Positions 51,848-62,292 of a DNA stretch of 64,000 nucleotides are shown here, in pieces. The notes beneath the pieces were generated by a model. That model saw nothing but the letters and a program-made list of their open reading frames with translations, did not search any database and had not been told where the DNA came from. The position numbers and the translations under genes are program-made. This stretch comes from Paulinella micropora (taxonomy: Eukaryota; Cercozoa; Imbricatea; Euglyphida), in contig BJOX01000360.1 of NCBI GenBank assembly GCA_009731375.1, forward strand, positions 528,537-592,536. Reading direction: 5' to 3'. Position 1 is the first letter of the stretch, and the number at the start of each line of letters is the position of its first letter.

Positions 51848-52455
51848 AGGTGGCACCTGTCAGAACCGTGAAACGTAGAGTATAGCGTGGCGTAACGGTC
51901 GACATGTCATGGTTCTGACAAGTGGCACCGGTGGCACCTGCCAGAACCATGACAAGTATAGTAAAGTGGAGCGTAACGGTCGACATGTCATAGTTCTGGC
52001 AGGTGGCACCAACCCCCGAAAAAAGGGGGGAGGGGGGGGGCGCCACTGTGCCTTGGCATCGAGTCCTGGGTGCCACCTGCCAGAACCGTGACACGTAACA
52101 GTATAGTGGAGAGTAACGGCCAAGGTGTGGGGTTCTGACACAGCGGCTCCGGTGGCACCTGCCAGAACCCTGACACGTAAGAGTATAGTGGGGAGTAACG
52201 GCTGGGGTGTGGGGTTCTGACAGGGTGGCACCACCAGAGGGGAAAAAGAGGAGAGGAAGGGGGGGAGGGGCCGCCACTGTGCTGTGGCATCTAGTCCAGA
52301 TGCCATAGCACAATGGCGGCCTCCCCCCCCTCCCCTCCCTCTCTTTTCTGTTGGTGGTGACACCTGCCAGAACAGTGACACGTAAGAGTATGGTGGAGAG
52401 TAACGGCCAAGGTGTGGGGTTCTGACAGAGTGGCACCGGTGGCACCTGCCAGAAC
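51848..52455. repeat. Cluster of palindromic intergenic repeats
   Basis: Five copies and a fragment of an 80-bp unit (about 51848-51929, 51930-52010, 52069-52145, 52151-52233, 52356-52437 and 52438-52455). Each starts near GGTGGCACCTGCCAGAACC and ends near GGTTCTGACAGGTGGCACC, which are complementary. The centre (…gagtatagtggagagtaacgg…) is conserved. G-rich or C-rich spacers lie between copies. Confidence 0.9.
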
Positions 52456-52902
52456 TGGGCCAGCCGTGCGCAGAGAGGTACTGGACCTGGTGGGTCAGCT
52501 GCGGCATAGACTGGTGGATGTGCGCCGTGTCCTCGGCCCGCACCTCGATACAGCGTGGCTGGATCAGGTCTTGCATGGCTGAGCGCAGGTCGGCTTCCTG
52601 GACGTCAGCCTCGCCCCCGTGCACTTGGCCGGTCAACAGGAACCAGGCCGACACCATTTCACGCACCCGGGCCTCGAACGGGGTGCCTGACAACAACAGC
52701 GTGAAGCGGCGGCCGCCTAGCAAGGGGTTGGCGGCGCCAAAGACTTCGGCGTACCGGGGTAGCTCGCCAACCTCGTTCGGGACCGCGTTCTTGAAGTGGT
52801 GGCTCTCGTCCACGACCAGGACCTGGAACAGGTCCCGGGCGCCTTGCCAGTCCGGGGACCCGAGCCGCTTCTTGAAGGTGTCGCACGTGCTGAGCACGAA
52901 GT
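52456..52902 (-). pseudogene. SNF2-like helicase fragment
   Basis: About 149 codons encode the middle of a superfamily 2 helicase. Visible are FVLSTCDTFKKRL, a Walker B/motif II box VVDESHHFKN and motif III LLLSGTPFE, which is typical of SNF2-type ATPases. The N-terminal P-loop part is missing behind the gap at 52903-52912. The C-terminal end runs directly into a palindromic repeat (after HQVQYLSAHGW) without the C-terminal helicase lobe. It is thus truncated on both sides. Such helicases are common in large DNA viruses and in hosts; the setting favours virus origin. Confidence 0.75.
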
Positions 52903-52912
52903 NNNNNNNNNN

Positions 52913-53009
52913 CCGGGGTACTGACAAAGGGGCGGGCGGTGGCACCTGCCAGAACCGTGACGCGTAGGAGTATAGCGGACAGTAACGGCTGGGAGGTGGC
53001 GGTTCTGAC
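52913..53009 (+). repeat. 97-bp inverted repeat, left copy
   Basis: Identical, base for base, to the reverse complement of 63695-63791. It contains one palindromic intergenic repeat unit (52942-53013) plus the flank 'ccggggtactgacaaagg'. It starts directly at a 10-base gap. Similarity continues weakly for about 30 bases beyond 53009. Confidence 0.95.
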
Positions 53010-53074
53010 CAGGGTTGCACCGCTCAGGGGGGCAAAAGGGGAGAAAGGGAGAAACAAGATATTTTGATATGCGC

Positions 53075-54012
53075 CCAGAGGTTTCCGTCCTTTCGTATAC
53101 ATATTCGGATAGCCCGCATCGTGAGGAAGCTAATTCAACAAAAATTACGCGGAAAGATCCAAGATTAGCCGAGATAGACGCTTGCAAAGTTTTGGGGGAA
53201 AAATAAAAGATTTTTCCAGTGGGCGGTGGGAGGTGGGGAAAAAGTGCAATGGCTAAAAATTATATGTGGAAGTTTTGGACCCGCAGAGTAAGGATGATGT
53301 GGCATGAGCCCTGGCGATTTTTGTCGTCCGTGTCAGTGTCAGATCCCGAGTTCGGCTGAACTTGGGAAGTGGGTAGCTGACAAGGACAGAACCCTTGATG
53401 TTTTTGGATATGTTTGCATGTTTATGGTGCTATATGTATATATATTCAGATAGCCTGCATCGAGATGAACATGAATCACTTATATACACACACATTGCGT
53501 CTAGATTGGCTGCAAACAGTCACTTGGAAAAATAGGGTCGGTCCTATTTTTCCTGTTTTTTGACTGAGTTTTTGGCATGCTCCCCGAGGGTTTCCAGATG
53601 GTTTGTATATATATTTAGATAGTTCGCATCACTGGGAAGCTAATGCAACAAAAATTACTCAAAAATCTCCGAAATTAGCTTCAAAATAGGAGTCAGCACT
53701 ATTTTTCAGTGTTTTGGCCAAGTTTTTGGCAGGCGCCCCGAGGGTTCCCAGATGATTTGAATATATATTTAGATATTTCGCATCACGGGGAGGCTAATGC
53801 AACAAAAATTACGCAAAAATCTCCGAGATTAGCTGCAAAATGTCACTTGGAAAAATGTGGTCAGCCCCATTTTTTCGGTTTTTGGCTAAGTTTTTGGCAT
53901 GCGCCCCGAGGGTTCCCTGACCTCAAATATATATATTTAGATAGCTCGTGTCACGAGGAAGCTAACGCAACAAAAATTACGCCTAAATCTCCAAGATTAG
54001 CCGAGATAGACT
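53075..54012 (+). repeat. Diverged tandem repeat, units of about 130-165 bp
   Basis: Units near 53076-53200, 53575-53700, 53730-53850 and 53895-54010 share 'gcgccccgagggtt', 'atatatatttagata', 'aagctaatgcaacaaaaatt' and 'ctccgagattagc'. The last unit runs directly into the first gene-like frame at 54016. 53200-53575 holds a more diverged or unrelated stretch. Confidence 0.85.
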
Positions 54013-54015
54013 CTT

Positions 54016-54228
54016 GTGAAGTTGGGTGTTTTCAGCTCGGCCAGCCTGATCATTGCGTTTTTGGCCTCGAGCGGTGGCTACCAGTCTAGCGCCCAGGACA
54101 GGCACGACCAGCACGTCTACTTTCCTAGCCCGACCAAGTATCTCAACATCCAGGTCGTGTCGCCGGACACGCACGACAAGGTTGACCTCAATGGAGCAGA
54201 CTGGGAAATGCTGCTGAGCAAGGCGTGA
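54016..54228 (+). CDS. Small reading frame, probably 5'-incomplete
   Basis: 70 codons end at TGA 54226-54228. The frame has no ATG near its start; the first possible initiator is GTG at 54016, immediately after the tandem repeat, so the true N-terminus may have been lost. The N-terminal part is hydrophobic (SASLIIAFLASS). The C-terminal half (YFPSPTKYLNIQVV; VDLNGADWEMLL) looks like folded protein and is probably the remnant of a longer gene. No family is assigned. Confidence 0.45.
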   Translation: MKLGVFSSASLIIAFLASSGGYQSSAQDRHDQHVYFPSPTKYLNIQVVSPDTHDKVDLNGADWEMLLSKA

Positions 54229-54284
54229 AATTTTTTTAATCTTCACTAGAAGAGAAGATATAGAGAAAGCGAGAAAAAAACGAT

Positions 54285-54560
54285 ATGTCCGGTCGTGGCC
54301 CCCGATCCGATATCAAACATCGTGTAGCTAGTGCCAATGCGGCTTACGGACGACCCAATCCCGGGCCACGCAGGAGAGCACCAGCACCAGCGGCAGCGGC
54401 AGCAGCACCGCCACCGGACCCAGTCGAGCAGCACTACCACGACCCAGTCGAGTACACGCGCTACCTGCTGGCCCTGACCAAGAAGAAGAAGAACAGCTCC
54501 GGTGTGCCGGCCTTCAAGCCAAAAGCGGCCAGGCGAAAGAAGAAGAAGACGAAAATTTAA
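54285..54560 (+). CDS. Small basic protein, Pro/Ala-rich
   Basis: 91 codons, intact, ATG to TAA. The N-terminus is Arg-rich, the middle is Ala/Pro-rich with PDPVEQHYHDPVEYTRYLL, and the C-terminus is Lys-rich (LTKKKKNSSG; AARRKKKKTKI). Composition suggests a nucleic-acid-binding or virion core protein, but no family is recognised. It lies 56 bases after the preceding frame and 41 bases before the next, a spacing typical of viral genes. Confidence 0.6.
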   Translation: MSGRGPRSDIKHRVASANAAYGRPNPGPRRRAPAPAAAAAAPPPDPVEQHYHDPVEYTRYLLALTKKKKNSSGVPAFKPKAARRKKKKTKI

Positions 54561-54601
54561 ATCTTGTCACAAACTTTCTTTTAACCGACGAAAAAAGAAG
54601 G

Positions 54602-55263
54602 ATGGACGAGAAAGTCGTGATGCCGCGGGAGGACTCGCATGACTCGGATGACTCGGACGTAAAGCGAGAGGAAGAAAAATGGTCCTCGCGCCACGAGTCT
54701 TATTTTGGCAGCGTGGTGGACGAATGCGCGCTGCACGCGCGCCTCAACAACTTAGCATGCTATTTTACTACAACAAGTTCCTGATCTTCGGGCTGCTGGC
54801 TTCTATAGTGCCGGCGATCTGCTCCGTTATCGTCGGCAACTTCGGCTTCAAGGCGTGCGAAGCGGGCCGGGCGGGCTACGACTGGGTATCTGTCACTTGC
54901 CTGATCCTGGTGGCCATCATCTCCGGCATCAACAGCTTTTTCAACTTTGGTCAAAAAGCAGAGGGCCACTTCCCCTGTGAAATCCTTTTCGAAATGGTCA
55001 AAAACGACTTATCAGTCGAGATGGCCAAGAAGAGGCGCTTTAGATTAGCAGCGGACGTGCTGTTGGTCAAGATTACCATGGCCCTGGAGAAAGTGCGTTC
55101 GAAGGAGCAGGTCATACCGGGCCCGGTGTTGTGGGCTCACCGCCTGGACCGCGAGAAGCTGGCCAAAGCGCGAGCGCAGATGGTGACGAGCGGCGACCCG
55201 GTCAGGATCCACCATGGCACGCCCGTGACGCTCGGCAGGCACTTAATCCCGATGCCTACATGA
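54602..55263 (+). pseudogene. Two-transmembrane protein resembling SLATT, frameshifted
   Basis: The frame starts at ATG 54602 (MDEKVVMPREDSHDSDDSD), reaches HARLNN near 54754, and must change frame there to continue as LFYYNKFLIFGLLASIVPAI. Two membrane segments follow (about 54780-54835 and 54890-54945), then NSFFNFGQKAEGHF and a helical tail to 55260. Two membrane segments followed by a KAExH-type helix resemble the SLATT family of small membrane effectors, which also occurs in large DNA viruses. This is a similarity by eye only. With one frame break the gene is either decayed or carries a sequencing error. Confidence 0.5.
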
Positions 55264-55596
55264 CCGTGCAGACCTTGGGACACAGCTCGCAGCAGTTGGA
55301 AGCGAGGGCGGCCTTCACGAGCTCCCAGATCACACTGGCGGGATCAGCTTGTCCACGTTGTCGTCGGGACACAAGTCCACGAGCACGGAGACTAGGATCT
55401 GCTTCTTCTCCTCGCCGGTATGATTAGTATAGAGTGCCAAATACTTGACCCCGTGAACAATGAGCTGCGGGTCTGACTGCCAGCTGAAATCGCTGTATGT
55501 CCGCTTGAGCTCGAGTGCGAGCTCGTGCGAGGTTACGGTGATGGACTCTTGCGACGAGGGCATCAGCCGTTGTTCGGTCTTGCGTCTTTGCAACAT
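55249..55596 (-). pseudogene. Unrecognised small protein, frameshifted
   Basis: Starts at ATG 55596-55594 (MLQRRKTEQRLMPSSQES) and reads 85 codons to PDDNVDK. A one-base loss near 55350 puts it out of frame, after which PASVIWELVKAALAS and a Cys-containing end (CCELCPKVCTV) follow to a TAG near 55260. The corrected length would be near 118 residues. It overlaps the end of the membrane-protein gene tail-to-tail. Function unknown. Confidence 0.5.
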
Positions 55597-55700
55597 GATT
55601 CGTTCTTTGTTTTGTTTGCGCCATAAGAAAAAATATATCCTCTTTCCTTTAGTATTAAAGGGATGGCCTTGCTGAAATTGGACAATAGGCAGCTGAACGA

Positions 55701-56677
55701 ATGGACACTGAAGAAAAACTGCTCGTGCCGGAAGAATCGCGGTTTTGTCTCTTTCCCATCAGGCGCCCGGACCTGTATTCATTCTATGAAGCTTCCCTGC
55801 GCTCGTTCTGGACAGCAGATGAGCTAGACCTAAGCCGGGAACAGGCCGATTTCAAGAAACTGAGTGTGGACGAACAGCATTTTATTAAGATGGTGCTAGG
55901 TTTTTTTGCTAGCTCGGATGGCATCATTCAAGAGAACCTGGCCGCCAATTTCTTGGCCGAAGTGCAATATTCTGAAGCTAGACTTTTTTATTCTTACCAG
56001 ATCTTTTAAGGAGGCCGAACACTCGCGGACCTACAGCTTGTTGATCGACACGATCATCAGCGACCAGCAAGAGAAGGACAAGCTGTTCAATGCGATCACG
56101 CAGGTCCCGACCGTCGCAAAAGGCAAAGTGGGCGCTACAGTGGCTCAGCCCGGCCCGGTCTTCGTTTGCCGAGCGCCTGGTGGCGTTCGCTTGTGTGGAA
56201 CTTGTCCAGTTCGCCTCTTCTTTTGCCTCCATCTTTTGGCTGAAACAAAAGCACCCGGGCCTGCTGCAAGGCCTGTGCACCAGCAACGAGTTTATTGCTT
56301 GGGACGAGACACAGCACGGCCTGTTCGCGTGCCACTTGTACAAGCACCACGTGTCGAATAAGTTGCAGATGTCGCGCATTTTCCAGATCGTGGCGGGCTG
56401 TGTCGAAGTCGAACGGAGATTCATCAGCGAGTCGCTGCCGGTGGCCTTGCTAGGCCTGAATGCCACGCTGATGGAGCGGTACGACGAGTTCGTGGCGGAC
56501 GGCCTGCTGCAGAACTTGGGCCTGAGCGAAAAGCTGTACGGAGTGGCCAAGTGCCTGCTGCCGTTCATGGAACAACTGGGCGTGGTGGGCAAGACCAACT
56601 TTTTCGAGAAAAGAGTGAGCGAGTACGCGCGGGCGCCTGCCAAGGAGCCGGAATGGGGCCTAGACCAGGACTTCTAG
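55701..56677 (+). pseudogene. Ribonucleotide reductase small subunit (R2), two frameshifts
   Basis: R2 carries the di-iron tyrosyl radical for making deoxynucleotides. The gene is full length (ATG 55701, TAG 56675-56677), about 325 codons. Visible residues: Asp in SFWTADELDLS, then Glu, His and radical Tyr in the EAEHSRTY segment, Glu in FACVELVQF, and Glu and His in WDETQH. The C-terminal end LDQDF fits the peptide that binds the large subunit. Two frame changes lie in short runs: TTTT near 56004-56007 and AAAA near 56118-56121. Between them the frame is shifted, so as it stands only the first 102 residues would be made. All catalytic residues survive, so either the breaks are recent or they are sequencing errors. 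R2 is common in large DNA viruses. No introns. Confidence 0.9.
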
Positions 56678-56955
56678 CCATTGATGGTGTCAGGCATCTC
56701 TACGATCGTCTCTTCTAGTGCCATTTCGGCCTCGACGGCCGCGTGGGCGGCAGACTCGGCGGCCGCCTCCGCCTCCTCTTCTTGCTGGATCAACTGCTTG
56801 ATCTGCAGGCGTGTCTCCCTGCAACCACAGACCTTTTCACAGAGCGCAATCTGCAGCTGTAACTTCTCTCGTTCTACTGCCAGGATCCGGTGGCGAGCCA
56901 GGCAGGCGGCCAGCTCGTTCTCGTTCTCAGCTAGTGCTTGTCGCAACGCGTCCAT
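56674..56955 (-). CDS. Coiled-coil protein
   Basis: 93 codons, intact. The stop overlaps the R2 stop by four bases in tail-to-tail orientation. Heptad-like Leu/Ala/Glu pattern throughout (LRQALAENENELAACLARHR; IKQLIQQEEEAEAAAES), with a Cys-rich spot (CEKVCGC) in the middle. Probably an oligomerising structural or accessory protein. No family is recognised. Confidence 0.65.
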   Translation of the reverse strand: MDALRQALAENENELAACLARHRILAVEREKLQLQIALCEKVCGCRETRLQIKQLIQQEEEAEAAAESAAHAAVEAEMALEETIVEMPDTING

Positions 56956-56995
56956 TTCTTTTCAATTAAAAAATACAGACTTGAAAGAAAAAAAA

Positions 56996-59900
56996 TTAGC
57001 CCGGGATCTCCGTAATGGTCACTCTGCCTCTTGAATAAACAGTTGAACCGCCAATGGCAAGGCTCGAGCTGACAGCGCCTTGTGTGTCGCCATAAGCTTC
57101 GAACCAGATATACTCATTGGCCGCCACTTCCATGATACCTGACAGGCTGGGCGAGGTGATCCGCCCGTTGCCATAGAGCCCATGGGCGCCAACTGACACC
57201 TAAAAATTGGCTTCTGTCTGCTGTACGCCGGAGCTTGAGGCGGGTCTCACTGCATTCCTTTCGACCCAGACATCGTAATAGGCGCCACTGGTCGGCGGGT
57301 TGTTGGTAGCCGCTGCCGAAGTAATAAACTTGGAGGCAGTAATCAGCCATTTCCTGGGCATACCGGACGTGTTCTGCCAGGTCGTGAAGTTGTTGGCATG
57401 GCTTACGGTGATGTTGCCGTATATGGGCGCCAGCCTAACTACACCATCGACCGGGATCTTCCTGGCAGTTCCGCTATTAACAGAGACGACCGTGTCACTC
57501 GTCAGCCAGTGCCACGGTCCTAGGTGCCCAGTTCGAACTCGCCGAGGTCGTTGATTTGGAGCACGCGGTCCGTGCCGGCAGAGGGCAGCGCGGTCGGCAG
57601 CTTCAGCGTGTTTTTGCCGCACATGATCGAATCCACGCCCGTGAGGCTTGTAGCAGTGACCGACACTCCCTCGGACTCAATGACGGGCGCAAAGGTCCCC
57701 ACGGCGGCCTGGGTACTCGACTGCGTCGAAGTGACAATAAACCGGTGGTAGTAATAGAACGCGATCGAAGCGGGCTCGAGTTCAGGGTCTGTAACGTCGT
57801 GGTAAAAGAGAAGTTACCGGACCAGACCAGTGTCCAGGTACTGCCATTGTCCGACCCCGCCAACGTGAAGCTTTTGGTTGAGCTACTGAGAGAAGAGGTA
57901 TTAGTCAACGCGAAGCTCGTGATTCTGTAACGGCGCCGCTGGTGCTGGAGCGTAAAGTGTTCATTGTACACGTTGCTGCCGCCTACGTTGGTAACGGCGT
58001 TGTTTGTCGTGTTGATACTCCCGTCCGAGTTGTAGTTGCCGAGGCTAGTCCAGCCATTGGCAGCGACACCGTCGAAAACTCTATAGCTCTCTTGGCCTAC
58101 AACTGCGGAAGAGTGGCTCAGCACCCAGTTAGGGTCTGTGGTAGGCGCATAGGCCGACATGGAAGTCCAGGTCGGCAGCGTCACTGAGCCAGAAGTCACG
58201 ACCGTGGTGGAAGTGCTCTGGGTCACCATCTGCCCTGCAGAAGTCAGGCTCAGAACGGTGGTCTGGGCCGGCGCGGATGCTAACTGAGTAAATAACGAGC
58301 TGGCCGCCCCGGTGGCAAGCTGACCAGTCGAGTCGAGCGTCACCAAAGACGTCGAGCCGGGCAGGCTAGCAGGCACTCTGACAGAAGAGGTGGCTAGCTT
58401 CCCTCCGCTTGACACGGAGACGAAGGACGTGTTGGACGGCAGCGCACTGGGCAGACTCAGCGCAACCGTCCCGGTGCTCGCAATCGTAGAGGTGCCGATC
58501 GTCAGCGGCGACGTATGTGTGTGTGAGTCCACGTAGGCCTTGTTGGTGGCGTCAGTGCTGGCTAGCGGCGCCAAGATGTTCTTGACCGAGAAGTACGACG
58601 TGTAGTCGAAACCAAAGTGGTTAATTGCACAAAAGCTGGAACTTCCTCCTCCCTTCATGGAAGCAACCACGATGGCCACGTACCGGGCGGCCCTGGCGTT
58701 GTCGGTCGGCGCGAAAGTGATGGAACTGCCATCGATAAAAGTATACGAGCCAGTGTGCCACAGCGTCCAGGTATTGCCGTCTAACGACGTGCCCACCTGC
58801 CATGTCTTTGGCGATTTATCCAGACCACTGGACTGGGCTTGCAGGTAGTATTGTTGCAGGACGGCTCCAGTGCCAAAATCTAGCTGGAGCCACTCGCCTG
58901 GGTACGCTACACCCGAAAACGTCTTGCTGGAACCGGAGGTGTAGGCGCCGCTCGTGGCATTGTAGGTACTAGTGTTGCTTTGCCAAGTTCGAGCCCGTAT
59001 TGAAGCCGTCGTACGCATTGCCGTTCCCGGAAGTGGACGCACTCGCGACCAGGCCGTTCCAGTTGTTGCTCGTCATGCTGTCGGGCTTCTTCACGTACGG
59101 AGTGGATGCAAGGCTCAGACCGTGGAAGATAGCCTGGTCCCCGTGCTGCAGCGCGCCGTCGGAGCCCAGCGACACCAAGCTCGTGCTGCTTGGTAGTGCA
59201 GTTGGCAGCTTCAGTGCAGAAGTACCAGACGCAGCGGAAAGGGTGCTTGTGCCTCCAGCCCCGCTGAGTGACAGCGAGCTAGCAGCCCCTGTCGCTAGCT
59301 GGCCGCTGGAGTCGAGTGTTACTAGCGAAGCACTTCCTGGCAGCGCTGTCGGCAGCTTGAGTGCAGAAGAGCCAGAGGCTGGAGTTGAAAGGGTGCTGGT
59401 GCCTCCCGCCCCGCTGAGTGATAGCGAGCTGGCAGCACCTGTCGCGAGCTGGCCACCGGAGTCGAGTGTCAGCAGCGCCGTACTGCCTGGCAGGGCGGTT
59501 GGTAGCCTGATCGAAGAAGAGCCGGAAGCTGGGGCTGAAAGTGTACTGATACCTCCAGCCCCACTGAGTGACAACGAGCTGGCAGCAGCGGCTACAAAGT
59601 TAGGTTTCAGCTCTGCGCAACGTACCCAGCGGGCTGCACTGTTTCCTCCAGGGTAGATCTTTTCGATGACCCAGCGATGGACTCTGAAGTAATTAGTAGA
59701 TGCATACGAAGTGGTGAGTGTAAACGTCCTCAAAACCTCATTTACTGCCCAAGAAGGGATGCTGGTGTTCTGGTACAGCACCGTCCAGTTAGTGGGAAGG
59801 TCGGCAGCGTCGTTCGAGCCTAGTATCGCAAGACTTTTTGGCCAGGTTGCATATAATCCAGTTGAATCCCCAACATAAACACGAGGGTACCAATCAAAAC

Positions 59901-61741
59901 TCGACAGCAGCATCCGCGCACCATCAGAGCGACGCAGTTGGAACCACTCTCCTTGTATCCCGTTGGTGGTTTGTGCGTTCGCGCCCGCGCCCGCCACATC
60001 GTAATCCCCTGCTGGATACGTGTAGTAGTTCTTGCTGACCCAGCCTGTATCTCCGGCAGTGACGTTGTCAAACATTTTCCAGGCTTGCCAGGAACCGACC
60101 TCCTCGCTGCTCACTGTCGCTGTCCACGTGCTGCCGTAAGTGTAGTTGCTGAACACAGGAAACGTGTAGGGGTCCCAAGCTACCAGCGCTAGCGAATTCG
60201 CGGCGCCCGTGCCCAAGTTGCCGCTGCTGTCTAATGTGACCAGGGCTGTCTGTCCGGTAGAGGGCAACGCGGTCGGCAACTTGAGTGCAGAAGAGCCAGA
60301 TGCTGGAGCCGAAGCGTGCTGTTGCCGCCAGCCCCTGTCAACGTGAGCGTCGACGAGTTCACTAGGTTAGCAAGCGAGGTCCCGTGTGGGTTGTCAGTAG
60401 CACCTGTATGTGCCGTGAGCGACGCAGAGGTCGCGGCGGGCCCTCCTACAATATTGCTCACGGATGTCCCGTGTGGGTTGTTGGTAGCGCCTGTATGCGC
60501 AGTGAGTGACGCAGAGGTCGCGGCGGGCCCTCCTACAATGTTGCTCACGGAGGTCCCGTGCGGGTTGTTGGTGGCGCCCGTATGTGCCGTGAGTGACGCA
60601 GAGGTCGCGGCGGGCCCTCCTACAATGCTGCTCACCGAGGTCCCGTGCGGGTTGTTGGTAGCAGTCAAATGGCTCCTTAGGCCTGTCACGCCGTCTGGAT
60701 CGACCGTCACCAGCTGCGCGGTCGAGGCGGGCAGATGGTCCGGCAGCCTCGCGAGAGTGTCTGGGATCGTCGTGACCGTAAAGTCGGTGTCCATGAGCTC
60801 GATTGCACCATTGCTGCTAGGAGCCAAAGCCGGCTGCTTGAGCGTCCTGTCCTTGACCGCAAAGATCGAGCCGTCTGGATCCATGGTCACGACACAGTCG
60901 TTTTGGGTAGGCATCACCGACGGGAACTTCACCGCTCCTGCCACCTGGTGGTCGACGTACGCCTTGGGCGCCAGCTGGGAGGCCTTGGTAGGATGCCGGC
61001 ATTGTACAGCTGGTAGTCGAAGGCCAGGCTCCGCATGTACCAAACCCCTGCCCCGTTGTTTTTAGTGCAGATTACGCGCAAGTACCTAGCGTAATCGGCT
61101 GCTGTCGCTGGCGTGAACGTGCGCAGGCTGTCCCCTACAAAGGTCTGGGCGGTCTGGCTATCCCAAGTAAACCACCGGCTGCCGTCCGTGCTATAGGCGA
61201 CTACCCAGTCTCTGGGCGCGGTAATAGCACCCGCGGACGTGACGTGGTAAGCAGTGACTTTGGCGTACTTGCCTAGATCGAGCTGGAGCCACGCGCCCGG
61301 CACGGAGAGATTGTCTACCACCGTCTCGATCATGGCAGTGTAGTTGTTGCCGCTGTAGCTGTCGGGAGCTGTGCCCCACAGGGTCGAGAAATCGCTGTCA
61401 AAGGCCAAGTACGCTTGAGCGGAAGTGCTAGAGGCAGAGGCCACAAAGCCCGCGGAGCTGTTAGAAGTCATCCCGGCCGGCTGGTTAGTTTTCGCTTCGG
61501 TGTCCAGCGTCAAGGTAATCAGGTCGGCTAGATCGACCAAGTGAGGGTTCCCGGACGTCGTCAGCCTGTGAGCGGTGTTGAGGGCTACCGCCTCGTTCGC
61601 GGCCACTCCGCCTGTTGCCCATCTCACGCCCCCGTCACCGTCCGAAACAAGGACGTCACCAGCCTGTCCGTCGACCGGTAGCACAAAGTCGTCGGTCGCA
61701 CCGTCGAGGCGCCGCCGCTTGTACGACCTAGCCACTTCCAT
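56996..61741 (-). pseudogene. Fibre-like structural protein with discoidin-like domains, five frameshifts and one amber
   Basis: One very long gene of about 1,580 codons, ATG 61741. Its start is MEVARSYKRRRLDGATDDF. Three discoidin (F5/8 type C)-like domains are seen: near 61.45-61.03 kb (GAWLQLDLGKY), 60.2-59.6 kb and 58.95-58.6 kb (GEWLQLDFGTG). Between them lie repeats: NNPHGTS units (three to four, 60.66-60.36 kb) and about 45-residue units with LPTALPGS and LATGAASSLSLSGAGG (59.55-59.15 kb). KAYVD motifs typical of phage-type fibres appear twice. The C-terminal domain (57.5-57.0 kb) is beta-rich, ending GRVTITEIPG. Frame changes lie near 60990, 60315, 58980, 57790 and 57525, and TAG at 57200-57202 is in frame. 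A role in attachment of a virion to cells is likely from the domain types; not proven. Confidence 0.7.
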
Positions 61742-61794
61742 TCCGGTTATTGCCGATTGAATAATATAACAAGAGGAGAAGTTTTTTAATTAGT

Positions 61795-62064
61795 TTACAA
61801 AATCTCGTCTAAAAAATTGTCAACGAAGCGCATGCGTTCTTCGAAAGTGTCTCCGCCAGGGATGTCTCTGGCAGGGTTGATGCAGGCGCCGTCGCCATAA
61901 GGGCGGCACACAAGCGATGCTAAGTCTCGAGGGTCCCCTCTTTTCCCTGTCCCAGTCCAAAAAAGCTGGTCTTCGAAAAAACAGGCGCCACAGGTAGGAC
62001 AAACTGCCAGCATCGTTGTAACTAGTATGACAGGAAGAAAAAAACACCTGCTGTCCACTTGCAC
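61795..62064 (-). CDS. Small Cys-containing protein
   Basis: Up to 89 codons, intact, ending DNFLDEIL. The ATG at 62064 gives a hydrophobic start; an inner ATG (about codon 19, MLAVCPTCGACFFEDQLFW) would give about 71 residues. CPTCGAC and two later Cys could bind zinc. It lies 50 bases upstream of the fibre gene on the same strand. Function unknown. Confidence 0.55.
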   Translation of the reverse strand: MQVDSRCFFLPVILVTTMLAVCPTCGACFFEDQLFWTGTGKRGDPRDLASLVCRPYGDGACINPARDIPGGDTFEERMRFVDNFLDEIL

Positions 62065-62093
62065 TCAAGAAAAACTGTTACAGAAAAAAGTCA

Positions 62094-62237
62094 TTACAAT
62101 GCCTTTACTACACACTGGCGCAGTTCGCTGATGGCCTGGTAATTTGGATCTGTTTCTTTCGCTCGGTACAGCTTGCGCGCAACTGTTTCCCACACGGGCG
62201 CGCTGGCTCTAGCAGACTGGTCGTAATACAGATGCAT
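62094..62237 (-). CDS. Small protein, 47 residues
   Basis: ATG 62237 to TAA 62094. Reads MHLYYDQSARASAPVWETVA and ends ISELRQCVVKAL. The spacing to both neighbours is short and the composition is protein-like, which supports a real small gene. No family is recognised. Confidence 0.45.
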   Translation of the reverse strand: MHLYYDQSARASAPVWETVARKLYRAKETDPNYQAISELRQCVVKAL

Positions 62238-62292
62238 AATAGTTGTTTGTCGAGTCAACAGCTAGCGGCCGCTCCAGATATCACCTAGCAGC

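Noticed and set aside
51792-53020. 386-codon minus-strand frame as one protein
   Set aside because: Only the helicase part (52456-52902) is protein-like; the rest is palindromic repeat read through.
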